Assembly (NCBI GenBank): GCA_910588635.1
Contig: CAJUPW010000030.1
Span: forward strand, 1 to 35,866
DNA length: 35,866 nucleotides
DNA from: an uncultured Oscillospiraceae bacterium
GTDB lineage: Bacteria > Bacillota > Clostridia > Oscillospirales > Oscillospiraceae
Direction of reading: 5' to 3'
Each line of letters opens with the position of its first letter. Position 1 is the stretch's first letter. This document shows positions 1 through 7,615 of the stretch, one piece after another. The notes beneath the pieces are model-generated. The model was not told the origin of the DNA and did no database searches. It saw only the letters and a program-made list of their open reading frames with translations. Made by a program: the position numbers and the translations under genes.

Positions 1-188
1 CGGGCAACATCTTCAAGGTGGAGTGCTCCGTGGGCCAGCCGGTCAACGCCGGCGACGTGCTGGTGGTGCTGGAGGCCATGAAGATGGAGATCGAGGTGTC
101 CGCCCCCGTGGCCGGCACCGTCAAGGCCGTGGCCGCCTCTGTGGGCACCGCCGTCAATACCGATGACCTGCTGGTCACCATCGGTTGA
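1..188 (+). CDS. Biotin carboxyl carrier domain, C-terminal end (5' partial)
   Basis: The window opens inside this gene; the reading frame starts at base 3 and ends with TGA at 186-188. The visible 61 residues form the second half of a biotinyl/lipoyl domain. The biotin-attachment motif EAMKM is present, with the acceptor lysine codon at 81-83, followed by the usual beta-strand sequence ending in DDLLVTIG. The downstream neighbour, 15 bases away, is a Na+-translocating decarboxylase beta subunit, so this is most likely the biotin carrier (gamma/C subunit or the C-terminal domain of the alpha subunit) that ferries carboxyl groups to it. Whether it is a free carrier or the tail of a larger protein cannot be seen here. 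Confidence 0.9.
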   Translation, partial: GNIFKVECSVGQPVNAGDVLVVLEAMKMEIEVSAPVAGTVKAVAASVGTAVNTDDLLVTIG

Positions 189-203
189 AGGGAGGGGTAA
201 AGT

Positions 204-1361
204 ATGGAATTTTTTACTCGAGTCATTACCGCCATCGCATCCGGTTCCGGCTTTGCCGCTCTGGACTGGAAAACTGTACTGATGCTGTTTATTGCCTGTG
301 TGCTGCTGTACATGGGCATCGGCAAGGGCTTTGAGCCTCTGCTGCTGGTCCCCATCGCCTTCGGTATGCTGCTGGCCAACCTGCCCATCACCGGCCTGTT
401 CAACGAGCCGGTGTACGACGCGGCCACCCACAGCGGCACCGTGGGCTTTATGTGGGTGCTCTATCAGGGCGTGCAGTACGCCATCTACCCGTCTATTATC
501 TTTATGGGCATCGGCGCTATGACGGACTTCGGCCCCCTGCTGGCCAACCCCATGTCCCTGCTGCTGGGCGCCGCCGCTCAGCTGGGCATCTTCGCCGCTT
601 TCCTGATGGCTCTGGTACTGGGCTTCAAGCCCGCTGAGGCCGCCGCCATCGGCGTCATCGGCGGCGCCGACGGCCCGACCGCCATCCTGACGGCCTCGAA
701 ACTGGCGGTGGAGCTCTTGCCTGCCATTGCCATCGCGGCCTACTCCTACATGGCGCTGATCCCCATGATTCAGCCGCCTCTGATGAAGCTGCTGACCACC
801 AAGGAGGCCCGTCAGGTGAAGATGAGCCAGCTGCGCAAGGTCTCTCAGACCGAGAAGATCATCTTCCCCATCGCCGTGACCATCTTCGTGGTGCTGCTCA
901 TCCCCGACACCGCCCCCCTGATCGGTATGCTCATGCTGGGCAACCTGTTCCGTGAGTGCGGCGTCACCGAGCGCCTGAGCGATACCGCCCAGAACGCCCT
1001 CATCAACATCGTCACCATCCCCCTGGGCCTGTCCGTGGGCTTCAAGGCTGTGGGAGAGACCTTCCTGACCTGGAACACTATCTCCATCATCATCCTAGGC
1101 CTGACCGCTTTCCTGCTGTCCACCGCCGGCGGCCTGATCCTGGGCGACGTGATGTATGTGGTGACCAAGGGCAAGGTCAATCCGCTGATTGGCTCTGCCG
1201 GCGTGTCCGCGGTGCCTATGGCCGCGCGTGTGGCCCAGAACGTGGGCCAGAAGGAGAACCCCTCCAACTTCCTGCTCATGCACGCCATGGGCCCCAATGT
1301 GGCCGGCGTGATCGGATCCGCTTGCGCGGCCGGCTTCATGATTAAGGTGTTCGGAGGCTAA
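204..1361 (+). CDS. Na+-translocating decarboxylase beta subunit (OadB/GcdB/MmdB family)
   Basis: This 385-residue protein is an integral membrane protein with about ten hydrophobic segments. It carries the family hallmark GGADGPTAI, with the key aspartate at about residue 156 (codon 669-671). In this family the beta subunit removes CO2 from carboxybiotin and couples this to outward Na+ pumping, making a sodium gradient from oxaloacetate, glutaconyl-CoA or methylmalonyl-CoA decarboxylation. The substrate depends on the alpha subunit, which lies outside the window, so no specific symbol is given. The ATG at 204 follows GGGAGGGG at 190-197. The biotin carrier gene is immediately upstream and a hairpin terminator lies just downstream, so it is the last gene of its operon. 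Length fits the short clostridial forms. Confidence 0.93.
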   Translation: MEFFTRVITAIASGSGFAALDWKTVLMLFIACVLLYMGIGKGFEPLLLVPIAFGMLLANLPITGLFNEPVYDAATHSGTVGFMWVLYQGVQYAIYPSIIFMGIGAMTDFGPLLANPMSLLLGAAAQLGIFAAFLMALVLGFKPAEAAAIGVIGGADGPTAILTASKLAVELLPAIAIAAYSYMALIPMIQPPLMKLLTTKEARQVKMSQLRKVSQTEKIIFPIAVTIFVVLLIPDTAPLIGMLMLGNLFRECGVTERLSDTAQNALINIVTIPLGLSVGFKAVGETFLTWNTISIIILGLTAFLLSTAGGLILGDVMYVVTKGKVNPLIGSAGVSAVPMAARVAQNVGQKENPSNFLLMHAMGPNVAGVIGSACAAGFMIKVFGG

Positions 1362-1394
1362 ACCCCCAAATTCCTGTTTTTTCCCGCTTTAAAT

Positions 1395-1428
1395 CGGCGT
1401 GTCGGCTATCCGATGCGCCGGTTTTCTT
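1395..1428 (+). terminator. Intrinsic terminator after the decarboxylase operon
   Basis: An 11-bp stem (1395-1405 with 1410-1420, two G-T pairs) closes a CTAT loop and is followed by GTTTTCTTT. It sits 33 bases after the oadB-type stop codon and before the carD promoter. Confidence 0.75.
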
Positions 1429-1449
1429 TGAAAAAATGTGGTTTTTCCC

Positions 1450-1478
1450 TTGCGAAACCAGGAAAAATATGTTATAAT
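1450..1478 (+). promoter_or_regulatory. SigA-type promoter for carD
   Basis: TTGCGA at 1450-1455 and TATAAT at 1473-1478 are separated by exactly 17 bases, in an AT-rich stretch 64 bases ahead of the carD start. Confidence 0.75.
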
Positions 1479-1542
1479 AGTATCAGATATCAGAGCGTGA
1501 ATATGGAATAAGCCAAAATGGCCGGGAGAAAGTGAGGTAACA

Positions 1543-2019
1543 GTGTACCAGATCGGGGATAAGGTGGTCCACCCCATGTATGGGGCGGGCGTGGTGGACA
1601 GCATCGTTCAAAAGACGGTGGACAACGTGGTGCGGGATTACTATATCCTCCAGCTGCCCAACCGCTCCATGGTGGTGATGGTCCCCACGGAAAACTGCGA
1701 GGAGATCGGCGTTCGTCCGGTGGTGGACCGGGAACAGGCCGACCAGGTGATGGCCGCCATTCCCGACATCCAGGTGGAGATGACCTCCAACTGGAACCAC
1801 CGTTACCGGGAGAATATGGAGCGGATGAAGAGCGGTGATCTGCTGGAGGTGGCCCGGGTCATCAAGGGTCTGACCATCCGGGACCAGAAGCGGGGCCTGT
1901 CCACCGGCGAGCGGAAGATGCTCCATTCCGCCAAACAGATCCTGATCTCTGAGATCGTGCTGTCCAAGAGCGTCAGCTACGAGTCGGTAGAGGAGGAGCT
2001 GAACACCGCGCTGGCATGA
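1543..2019 (+). CDS. carD: CarD/CdnL-family transcriptional regulator
   Basis: The 158-residue protein has the CarD/CdnL layout. An N-terminal Tudor-like RNA-polymerase-interacting domain (about 1-65, starting MYQIGDKVVHPMYGAG, with the strand YYILQLPN) is followed by a helical DNA-binding domain (about 75-150, with KRGLSTGERKML). In this family the N-terminal domain binds the RNA polymerase beta subunit and the C-terminal domain contacts DNA at the upstream edge of the promoter bubble, stabilising open complexes, often of rRNA and housekeeping promoters. The start is GTG at 1543, preceded by a GTGAGGT Shine-Dalgarno at 1531-1537. It has its own promoter. In Clostridia carD commonly precedes ispD/ispF, as here, and may be cotranscribed with them across the hairpin at 2035-2073. 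Confidence 0.92.
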   Translation: MYQIGDKVVHPMYGAGVVDSIVQKTVDNVVRDYYILQLPNRSMVVMVPTENCEEIGVRPVVDREQADQVMAAIPDIQVEMTSNWNHRYRENMERMKSGDLLEVARVIKGLTIRDQKRGLSTGERKMLHSAKQILISEIVLSKSVSYESVEEELNTALA

Positions 2020-2034
2020 GTTTTGAGGAATCAG

Positions 2035-2073
2035 GGCGGCTTTTTTGTTCCGAAGGGGAATGAAAAGGCCGCC
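2035..2073. repeat. 17-bp inverted repeat between carD and ispD
   Basis: Bases 2035-2051 (GGCGGCTTTTTTGTTCC) pair with 2057-2073 across a 5-base loop; the only non-Watson-Crick pairs are three G-T pairs. The right arm is followed by ATATTTTATA. It could act as a terminator or attenuator between carD and ispD, or stabilise an mRNA end. The U-tract is imperfect. Confidence 0.6.
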
Positions 2074-2115
2074 ATATTTTATATACTGGAACATATGCGG
2101 AAAGGAACGAGAATC

Positions 2116-2853
2116 ATGGCGGGACTGCTTTCGCTGTTCAACAAAAAGAAGCCCAGGGAGCCCCGGTGCTCCGCGGTGATCGTGGCCGCCGGGTCAGCCC
2201 GGCGGATGGAGGGCATCGACAAGGTGCTGGCCCCCCTGGGGGAGCTGCCCGTGCTGGTCCACACCCTCTACGCCTTCCAGGACTGCCCGGCCGTGGAGGA
2301 GATCGTGGTGGTCACCCGGGAGGACCTGCTGGTGGAGGCGGGCCGGCTGTGTAAGGAGTTTGCCTTTGACAAGGTGACAAAGGTGGTGGTCGGAGGCGCG
2401 GAGCGCATCCACTCCGTCCAGGCCGGACTGCGGGAGGTGAGTCCCCAGGCGGAGCTCATCGCCATCCACGACGGAGCCCGTCCCCTGGTGTCGCAGGAGG
2501 TAATCGGGGAGGCGGTGTCCGCCGCCGCCGCCACCGGGGCCGCCGCTCCCGCCGTCCCGCTGACAGACACCGTCAAGCGGGGGTCGGAGGGCCGGAGCTT
2601 GGAGACACTGGACCGGAGCGCCCTGTGGGCGGTGCAGACCCCCCAGATTTTTGAGGCCGGACTGATCCGAGGGGCGGTGCAGAAGGCTCTGGACGACGGA
2701 GAGACGCTCACCGACGACTGCGGCGCGGTGGAGCGGCTGGGGATGCCGGTCACTTTAACCCGGGGCAGCCGGGAAAATATCAAAATCACCACCCCACTGG
2801 ACCTGCTGATCGGGGAGGCCATTCTCCGGGCCAGAGGGGAGGGGCTGCTGTGA
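2116..2853 (+). CDS. ispD: 2-C-methyl-D-erythritol 4-phosphate cytidylyltransferase
   Basis: IspD joins CTP and methylerythritol 4-phosphate to give CDP-ME in the MEP isoprenoid pathway. The nucleotidyltransferase signature VIVAAGSARRMEG with the downstream lysine (DKVLAPL) is near residues 18-37. HDGARPLV, TDTVKR, QTPQIF and TDDCGAVE follow in the family order. I chose ATG 2116 because AAAGGAAC lies just upstream; an in-frame ATG at 2095 and a TTG at 2023 are possible but fall in the hairpin region. At 245 residues it has an N-terminal extension (MAGLLSLFNKKKPREPR) of about 15 residues relative to typical IspD. Its stop overlaps the GTG start of ispF, so the two MEP enzymes are translationally coupled. 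In many bacteria they are fused as IspDF; here they are separate. Confidence 0.95.
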   Translation: MAGLLSLFNKKKPREPRCSAVIVAAGSARRMEGIDKVLAPLGELPVLVHTLYAFQDCPAVEEIVVVTREDLLVEAGRLCKEFAFDKVTKVVVGGAERIHSVQAGLREVSPQAELIAIHDGARPLVSQEVIGEAVSAAAATGAAAPAVPLTDTVKRGSEGRSLETLDRSALWAVQTPQIFEAGLIRGAVQKALDDGETLTDDCGAVERLGMPVTLTRGSRENIKITTPLDLLIGEAILRARGEGLL

Positions 2854-3332
2854 GCGATATGCGCATCGGACACGGCTACGACGTCCACCGGCTGGCTGAG
2901 GGCCGGAAGCTGATTTTGGGAGGGGTGGACATCCCCTGGGAGAAGGGCCTGCTGGGCCACTCCGACGCCGATGTCCTTACCCACGCGGTGATGGACGCCT
3001 TGCTGGGGGCGGCGGGCCTGGGAGACATCGGACAGCACTTTCCCGACACTGACCCCGCCTACGCCGGGGCGGACAGCCTGAAGCTGCTGGAGCATGTGGT
3101 GGCCTTGCTGAGGGAGCGGGGCTTCGCTGTGGGCAATGTGGACGCCACCATTCTGGCTCAGAGGCCCAAGCTGGCCCCCCACATCCCCCGGATGCGGGAT
3201 AATCTGGCCCGGGTGATGGGGATAGACCCCGGTCGGGTCAACGTGAAAGCCACCACCGAGGAGGGGCTGGGCTTCACCGGCTCCGAGGAGGGAATAGCCG
3301 CCCACGGGGTGGCGCTGATTGAGAAAATATGA
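2850..3332 (+). CDS. ispF: 2-C-methyl-D-erythritol 2,4-cyclodiphosphate synthase
   Basis: IspF cyclises CDP-ME 2-phosphate to MEcPP with release of CMP. The protein shows RIGHGYDVHRL near the start, with the zinc-binding Asp and His. Next come LGHSDADVLTHAVMDALLGA with the third metal-binding His, and the C-terminal substrate loop TTEEGLGFTGSEEGIAAHG. The start is probably GTG 2850, overlapping the ispD stop, because a strong GGGGAGGGG lies about 6 bases upstream. ATG 2859 would also give a normal IspF but is farther from that site. At 160 residues the length is typical. A very strong hairpin follows immediately after the stop. Confidence 0.95.
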   Translation: MSDMRIGHGYDVHRLAEGRKLILGGVDIPWEKGLLGHSDADVLTHAVMDALLGAAGLGDIGQHFPDTDPAYAGADSLKLLEHVVALLRERGFAVGNVDATILAQRPKLAPHIPRMRDNLARVMGIDPGRVNVKATTEEGLGFTGSEEGIAAHGVALIEKI

Positions 3333-3369
3333 GTACAAAGCCCGGCGCGTCACGCGCCGGGCTTTGTAC
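3333..3369 (+). terminator. Perfect long hairpin after ispF
   Basis: Seventeen bases (3333-3349) pair perfectly with 3353-3369 across the loop TCA, beginning one base after the ispF TGA. The pattern A-tract, GC-rich core, then GGGCTTTGT is that of an intrinsic terminator whose U-tract is folded into the stem. It separates ispDF from the following pair. Confidence 0.7.
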
Positions 3370-3484
3370 CGGTGTCAAGGGGGCGGAGAAGGGCATAAAC
3401 TGGTTACGAGAGAGGAACATCAAGTTTCTCTCCCGGCTATTTCTGCGGGGCGGAGGCCATCCGCCCCAGGAAAGGAACTATGCC

Positions 3485-3739
3485 ATGCTCTATTATCTGA
3501 TCGTATGCCGCTCGCTGACCTACGCCCAGCGTACCGCCGCTGCCCTGGAGCGGGCGGGGATTACCGCCCGAGTGCTCCGCTCCCCTAAGAGCATCGCGGG
3601 GGAAGGGTGCAGCCATTCGGTAAAGATTTCCCAGCGCAACCTGCCGGACGCTCTGCGGATCCTCCAGCGGGTGGGATTGACTCCGAAACGGATTTATATT
3701 ACCGCCGGAGACGGCAGCTATCAGGAGGTGGCCCTGTGA
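3485..3739 (+). CDS. DUF3343 family protein (putative Se/S carrier-like)
   Basis: This is an 84-residue protein starting MLYYLIVCRSLTYAQRTA, with the alternating hydrophobic pattern of a small ferredoxin-like fold and the DUF3343 feature GEGCSHSVKI around residues 39-48, containing a conserved Cys. The ATG at 3485 is supported by AGGAAAGGAAC just upstream. An in-frame extension back to 3329 exists but runs through the ispF terminator and is not believed. Its stop overlaps the GTG start of the next gene, a cysteine-desulfurase-like enzyme, so the two are coupled. DUF3343 genes are often beside such desulfurases and selenium-metabolism genes, so a role in sulfur or selenium transfer is an inference. 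No catalytic assignment can be made from sequence alone. Confidence 0.8.
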   Translation: MLYYLIVCRSLTYAQRTAAALERAGITARVLRSPKSIAGEGCSHSVKISQRNLPDALRILQRVGLTPKRIYITAGDGSYQEVAL

Positions 3740-4863
3740 TCTATCTGGACAGCGCCGCCACTACCTTGCAAAAGCCCGCCGCTGTGGCGGCCGCCTCCGC
3801 CCGGGCCATCAACAACCTGGCCAGCCCCGGCCGGGGGGGACACCGGCCGGCCATGGCGGCGGCGGAGACTGCCTTCACATGCCGGGAGGCGGCGGCCCGG
3901 CTGTTTCATGTAGACGACCCGGAGCGGGTGGTGTTCACATTTAACGCCACCCACGGCCTGAACATCGCTATCAAGACCCTGGCCTGGCCGGGCAGCCGGG
4001 TGGTGATCTCCGGCTATGAGCACAACGCCGTCACCCGGCCCCTCCACGCCCTGGGGGCGGATATCCGGGTGGCCCGCAGTCCCCTTTTCGATCAGGAGGC
4101 GGCCCTGGCCGCCTTCGGTCGGGAGCTGGACCGGGGGGCGGACCTGGCCGTCTGCACCCATGTGTCCAACGTATTCGGCTTCATCCTGCCTATCGAGGGG
4201 ATCGCCGGGCTGTGCCGGGAGCGGGGAGTGCCCCTGATCGTGGACGCCTCCCAGTCCGCCGGCGCGATTCCCCTGGATTTTGCCGCTCTGGGGGCGGCCT
4301 TTATTGCCATGCCGGGCCACAAGGGGCTGTACGGCCCCCAGGGCACCGGCCTGCTGTTGTGCGGAGCGGACCCCCTCCCGCTGCTGGAGGGAGGCACAGG
4401 CAGCGAGTCCAAACGGCAGTCCATGCCCGATTTCCTGCCCGACCGGCTGGAGGCGGGTACCCACAACATTGCCGGCATCGCCGGTCTGTTGGAGGGGTTG
4501 CGCTTCCTGGAGCGCCGCGGGGTGGAGAAAATTGCCGCCCGTGAGGCGGCCCTCATCCGCCGCCTGGGGGAGGGGCTGTGCGCCGCCTCCGGCGCGGAGG
4601 TGTTCCTGTCCGGGGACCAGACGGATCAGGCCGGGGTGCTCTCCTTCCGCCTGCGGAGCCGGGACTGCGAGGAGTTGGGCGAGGAGCTGGGCAGGCAAGG
4701 CTTTGCTCTGCGGGCCGGTCTCCACTGCGCCCCTCTGGCCCACGAGACTGCGGGTACCTTGGAGACAGGCACCTTGCGGGCCAGCGTCTCAGCCTTCAAC
4801 ACCGACAGGGAGATGGAAAAATTTATCCAAGCCGTCTGGGAGCTGGACGCGGCGAAATATTGA
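3736..4863 (+). CDS. Cysteine desulfurase-like aminotransferase class V (am_tr_V_EF2568 type)
   Basis: This 375-residue fold-type-I PLP enzyme begins IYLDSAATTLQKP, as is typical of the EF2568-like subfamily. The PLP lysine is K196 in MPGHKGLYGPQGTG. The putative persulfide cysteine is C331 in RAGLHCAPLAHE, the same position as in SufS. These enzymes remove sulfur (or selenium) from cysteine and hold it as a persulfide. The start is GTG 3736 because CAGGAGGTGG lies 4-13 bases upstream; an upstream in-frame ATG at 3607 would overlap the DUF3343 gene fully. It is coupled to the DUF3343 protein, a plausible acceptor or carrier. No IscU or SufBCD genes lie nearby, so general Fe-S assembly is less likely than a dedicated sulfur or selenium transfer job. 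Confidence 0.88.
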   Translation: MIYLDSAATTLQKPAAVAAASARAINNLASPGRGGHRPAMAAAETAFTCREAAARLFHVDDPERVVFTFNATHGLNIAIKTLAWPGSRVVISGYEHNAVTRPLHALGADIRVARSPLFDQEAALAAFGRELDRGADLAVCTHVSNVFGFILPIEGIAGLCRERGVPLIVDASQSAGAIPLDFAALGAAFIAMPGHKGLYGPQGTGLLLCGADPLPLLEGGTGSESKRQSMPDFLPDRLEAGTHNIAGIAGLLEGLRFLERRGVEKIAAREAALIRRLGEGLCAASGAEVFLSGDQTDQAGVLSFRLRSRDCEELGEELGRQGFALRAGLHCAPLAHETAGTLETGTLRASVSAFNTDREMEKFIQAVWELDAAKY

Positions 4864-4872
4864 GGAGATGTC

Positions 4873-4922
4873 CCGGAAGGGGGATGCGGCGGGGCGCCGC
4901 GCCTCCTTCCGGGGCGTTTTTG
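4873..4922 (+). terminator. Terminator after the desulfurase gene
   Basis: The outer stem CCGGAAGG (4873-4880) pairs with CCTTCCGG (4905-4912). It encloses an inner GCGGCG/CGCCGC hairpin, and GGCGTTTTT follows. It lies 10 bases after the stop codon. Confidence 0.7.
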
Positions 4923-4971
4923 AAGCGGGGAAAATTTCAGAAAAATTTCATGTTGGAATTTGTCTTAAAGG

Positions 4972-5000
4972 TTGCCAAACCTTAGGAAATATCGTATAAT
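4972..5000 (+). promoter_or_regulatory. SigA-type promoter for cdaA
   Basis: TTGCCA at 4972-4977 and a perfect TATAAT at 4995-5000 are 17 bases apart, in an AT-rich island 50 bases ahead of the cdaA start. Confidence 0.8.
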
Positions 5001-5050
5001 ACCATGATGAAGAATTTTACGCACCATCCACAGAAATGAGGTGAGTTCTC

Positions 5051-5950
5051 ATGACGGAGATCGTCCACACCCTCCAGATGTTCCTTCAGTCCAACTTCCC
5101 CTTGCTCCAGCTCCAGCTGACAGATATTCTGGATATCGCTATTTTGTCCTTTGTGATCTACAAGCTGCTGTGGATGCTGCGCAAGACCAGCTCCGGCCGG
5201 CTGATGTGGGGCGTGCTGATCCTGATGATGGTCATGTTTGTCTCCTCCAGGTACGTACTCTCCCTCACCGCCACCAGCTGGCTGCTGGACAAGGTGGTGC
5301 AGTGGGGAATCCTGGTGCTGGTGGTGCTGTTCCAGCCGGAAATCCGCCGTTTTCTGGAGCGGATGGGCAGCGGCCGGCTGGGTCTGGTTTTTGCCTCCAG
5401 CAAGGAGGCGGGCCAGGAGGTGGAGACCGCCATCCTCCAGACTACCGAGGCCTACGCCGACCTGTCCCGGGACAAGGTGGGGGCGCTGATGGTATTTGAG
5501 CGGCAGAACCTGCTGGACGACGAGATCAAGACGGGGACCGCCCTGGACTGCAGCGTGTCCAGCGAGCTGCTGAAGAACATATTCTGGAACAAGGCCCCCC
5601 TCCACGACGGGGCTGTGATTGTCCGGGAGGGCCGGATTGTGGGGGCGGGCTGCATGCTCCCCCTGTCGGGCAACGTGAATCTGAGCCGGGACCTGGGGAT
5701 GCGCCATCGGGCGGGCATCGGCATGAGCGAGCATTCCGACGCGGTGGTAGTAATTGTCTCGGAGGAGACTGGCTCCATCTCGGCCGCCGTGGGCGGCATG
5801 CTCAAACGGCACCTGGCCCCGGAGACGCTGGAGCGGCTGCTGCGCAACGAGCTGCTCAACGACAAGCAGGAGGAGAAGAAGGGTGGCCAGCTGCCTCTGG
5901 TAGGGCTTCTGCTGGGCGGAAGCCGGAAGGAGGAGGGTGAGCGGCCTTGA
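5051..5950 (+). CDS. cdaA: Diadenylate cyclase, membrane-bound
   Basis: CdaA condenses two ATP into the second messenger c-di-AMP, which controls potassium, osmolytes and the cell wall. The 299-residue protein has three N-terminal membrane segments (about residues 24-36, 53-66 and 76-95), then a DisA_N cyclase domain. Both catalytic signatures are visible: DGA at 186-188 (LHDGAVIV) and RHR at 218-220 (GMRHRAGIGMSE). A basic and acidic tail follows. ATG 5051 follows GAGGTGAG. The gene overlaps the start of cdaR, its usual regulator. In many Firmicutes glmM comes third, but here it is absent and a RseC-like gene follows. The gene has its own promoter at 4972-5000. Confidence 0.95.
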   Translation: MTEIVHTLQMFLQSNFPLLQLQLTDILDIAILSFVIYKLLWMLRKTSSGRLMWGVLILMMVMFVSSRYVLSLTATSWLLDKVVQWGILVLVVLFQPEIRRFLERMGSGRLGLVFASSKEAGQEVETAILQTTEAYADLSRDKVGALMVFERQNLLDDEIKTGTALDCSVSSELLKNIFWNKAPLHDGAVIVREGRIVGAGCMLPLSGNVNLSRDLGMRHRAGIGMSEHSDAVVVIVSEETGSISAAVGGMLKRHLAPETLERLLRNELLNDKQEEKKGGQLPLVGLLLGGSRKEEGERP

Positions 5951-7170
5951 TGGGAAAGCTTTTAGAAAAACGGTGGGTGTGCGTCCTGCTGTCCGTGCTG
6001 CTGGCCATCGCCTTCTGGGCCTATGTGCGGGCGGCGGTGGACCCCAGCGGGACCATCAATATTCACAATGTTCGGGTGGAGACCACCGGGGCCAACGTGC
6101 TGGCCAGCCAGGGTCTGGCTGTGTCTGAAATAACGCCCCAGGTGGTGGAACTCCAGGTGGAGGGTCCCAACAGCGCCCGCACCAACCTGCTCCGCAACCG
6201 CAGCGGCCTGTATGTGCGGGTGGACGTGTCCAGCTGTGTGGAGGGGGAGAACACCTTGCGTTTCCGGGAGGTGTGGCCGGAGGGCATCAATTATGACGAT
6301 CTGACCGCCCAGCGCTCCACCGTCACCGTAAAAGTGGAAAAGCTGTACAGCAAAACCTTCGATATCCAATTCCGGCTGGAGGGTAAGGTAGCCAGCGGCT
6401 ACCAGATGGGCACCCCCGCCATTGAACCGGAGAAGGTAGTGGTGAGCGGTCCAGTGGAGCAGGTGAACCAAGTGGACAGGGTGGAGGCTGTTCTGAGGAC
6501 CGAGGAGCTGAGCGAGCGCTTCGCCGGCGACCTGCAGCTCACTCCCCTGGACAAGCAGGGCAAGGCCCTTACTGATCTGGAGCTTACCCTCAGCGCCGAG
6601 ACGGCCTATGTGGTGGTGCCGGTGGTCAAGACCAAGGAGGTCAAGCTGACCGTCAACCTTTTGCCCGGCGGCGGCGCCACCGAGGATGACGCCGTGCGGG
6701 ACATTAATCCCCCGGCCATCGTGGTTTCCGGCGCCGAGGCCGACCTGGAGGGCCTGGATGAGATATCCCTGGGCTCCATCAACCTGTCAGACGTGGTGGG
6801 GACCAAGACCTTCCCCTTCCCCATCACCCTGGACCCCAGTCTGACCAACGAGAGCGGCCTGACCACGGCCACCGTCACTGTGACAGTGGAGGGACTGGAC
6901 ACCGAGGTCTTCGCCGTACCCAACATCCAGACCATTTACCCGCCGGATGGCTACAATGTGGAGGTAGTGACCCAGAGCGTCCTGGTGACGGTGCGGGGCC
7001 CGGCGGAGGAGCTGGAAAAGATCGACGCCAGCCAGATCCGGGTGGTGGCAAACCTGTCCAATGTGACCACTCAGGGCATCCAGCTGGTGCCCGCCCAGGT
7101 CTACCTCAACGGCACCAGCATGGTGGGCGTGGTAGGCGAGTATACCATCTCGGTGAATATGAGCAGATAA
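5950..7170 (+). CDS. cdaR: YbbR-domain regulator of diadenylate cyclase
   Basis: CdaR sits mostly outside the membrane and modulates CdaA. The 406-residue protein has one N-terminal signal anchor (about residues 8-26) and then four YbbR-type beta repeats, roughly 37-118, 125-210, 212-295 and 300-390. Each contains a hydrophobic V-V-[EV]-G-P-like strand such as LQVEGPNSA, VVVSGPVEQV, IVVSGAEADL and VTVRGPAEEL. ATG 5950 shares its A with the TGA of cdaA, which implies translational coupling. A TTG one codon earlier is possible. The operon order cdaA–cdaR is the standard one. Confidence 0.93.
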   Translation: MGKLLEKRWVCVLLSVLLAIAFWAYVRAAVDPSGTINIHNVRVETTGANVLASQGLAVSEITPQVVELQVEGPNSARTNLLRNRSGLYVRVDVSSCVEGENTLRFREVWPEGINYDDLTAQRSTVTVKVEKLYSKTFDIQFRLEGKVASGYQMGTPAIEPEKVVVSGPVEQVNQVDRVEAVLRTEELSERFAGDLQLTPLDKQGKALTDLELTLSAETAYVVVPVVKTKEVKLTVNLLPGGGATEDDAVRDINPPAIVVSGAEADLEGLDEISLGSINLSDVVGTKTFPFPITLDPSLTNESGLTTATVTVTVEGLDTEVFAVPNIQTIYPPDGYNVEVVTQSVLVTVRGPAEELEKIDASQIRVVANLSNVTTQGIQLVPAQVYLNGTSMVGVVGEYTISVNMSR

Positions 7171-7182
7171 GCGGGGATTACC

Positions 7183-7605
7183 ATGGTACAAAACGCGATT
7201 GTGAAGAAAATTGTCCGGGAGGGGGTGGCGGAGGTCTCCTTGCTGCGGCAGATGGAGTGCGGACTGCACTGCGACGGCGCCTGCGCCGGCTGCTCCGCCA
7301 AGCCCCCCCAGGAGATTTTGGCCCTGGCCTCCAACGGCATCAACGCCCAGCCGGGGGATTTCGTGGAGGTGGAGCCCTCCGGCGGCCGGAATATCAGCGC
7401 CTCAGTGGCGGTGTTCCTCCTGCCCTGTGTGGGCCTGGGCGTGGGCTACGCCCTGGGGATGAGCCTGCTTCATCTGAGCGAGGTGTCGGCCTTGCTGACC
7501 GCGCTTTTGGGACTGGCTGTGGGCTTTGTCCCCGCTTTCCTGATGAACCGGGCCATGGCCAGAAGCGCCGCCCCGGAGTTCGCCATCCTGAAGCTGCTGC
7601 GCTGA
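7183..7605 (+). CDS. rseC: SoxR-reducing system protein RseC family
   Basis: The 140-residue protein begins with a beta-rich domain bearing four cysteines (C26, C30, C34, C37 in MECGLHCDGACAGC), followed by two membrane helices (about 73-92 and 98-120). This matches the RseC/MucC family, small membrane proteins linked in Proteobacteria to Rnf-type electron transfer and SoxR reduction. In Clostridia the partner is unknown and may be an Rnf or another membrane redox complex. The cysteine cluster could bind an Fe-S centre. It lies 12 bases after cdaR and 10 bases before the next gene, so it is probably in the same transcript. The ribosome site is weak (GGGGAT). Confidence 0.85.
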   Translation: MVQNAIVKKIVREGVAEVSLLRQMECGLHCDGACAGCSAKPPQEILALASNGINAQPGDFVEVEPSGGRNISASVAVFLLPCVGLGVGYALGMSLLHLSEVSALLTALLGLAVGFVPAFLMNRAMARSAAPEFAILKLLR

Positions 7606-7615
7606 GGGAGGGGCC

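Noticed and set aside
3329..3484. Extended N-terminus for the DUF3343 protein.
   Set aside because: It would translate the ispF terminator stem; the ATG at 3485 has a good ribosome site and matches the family start.
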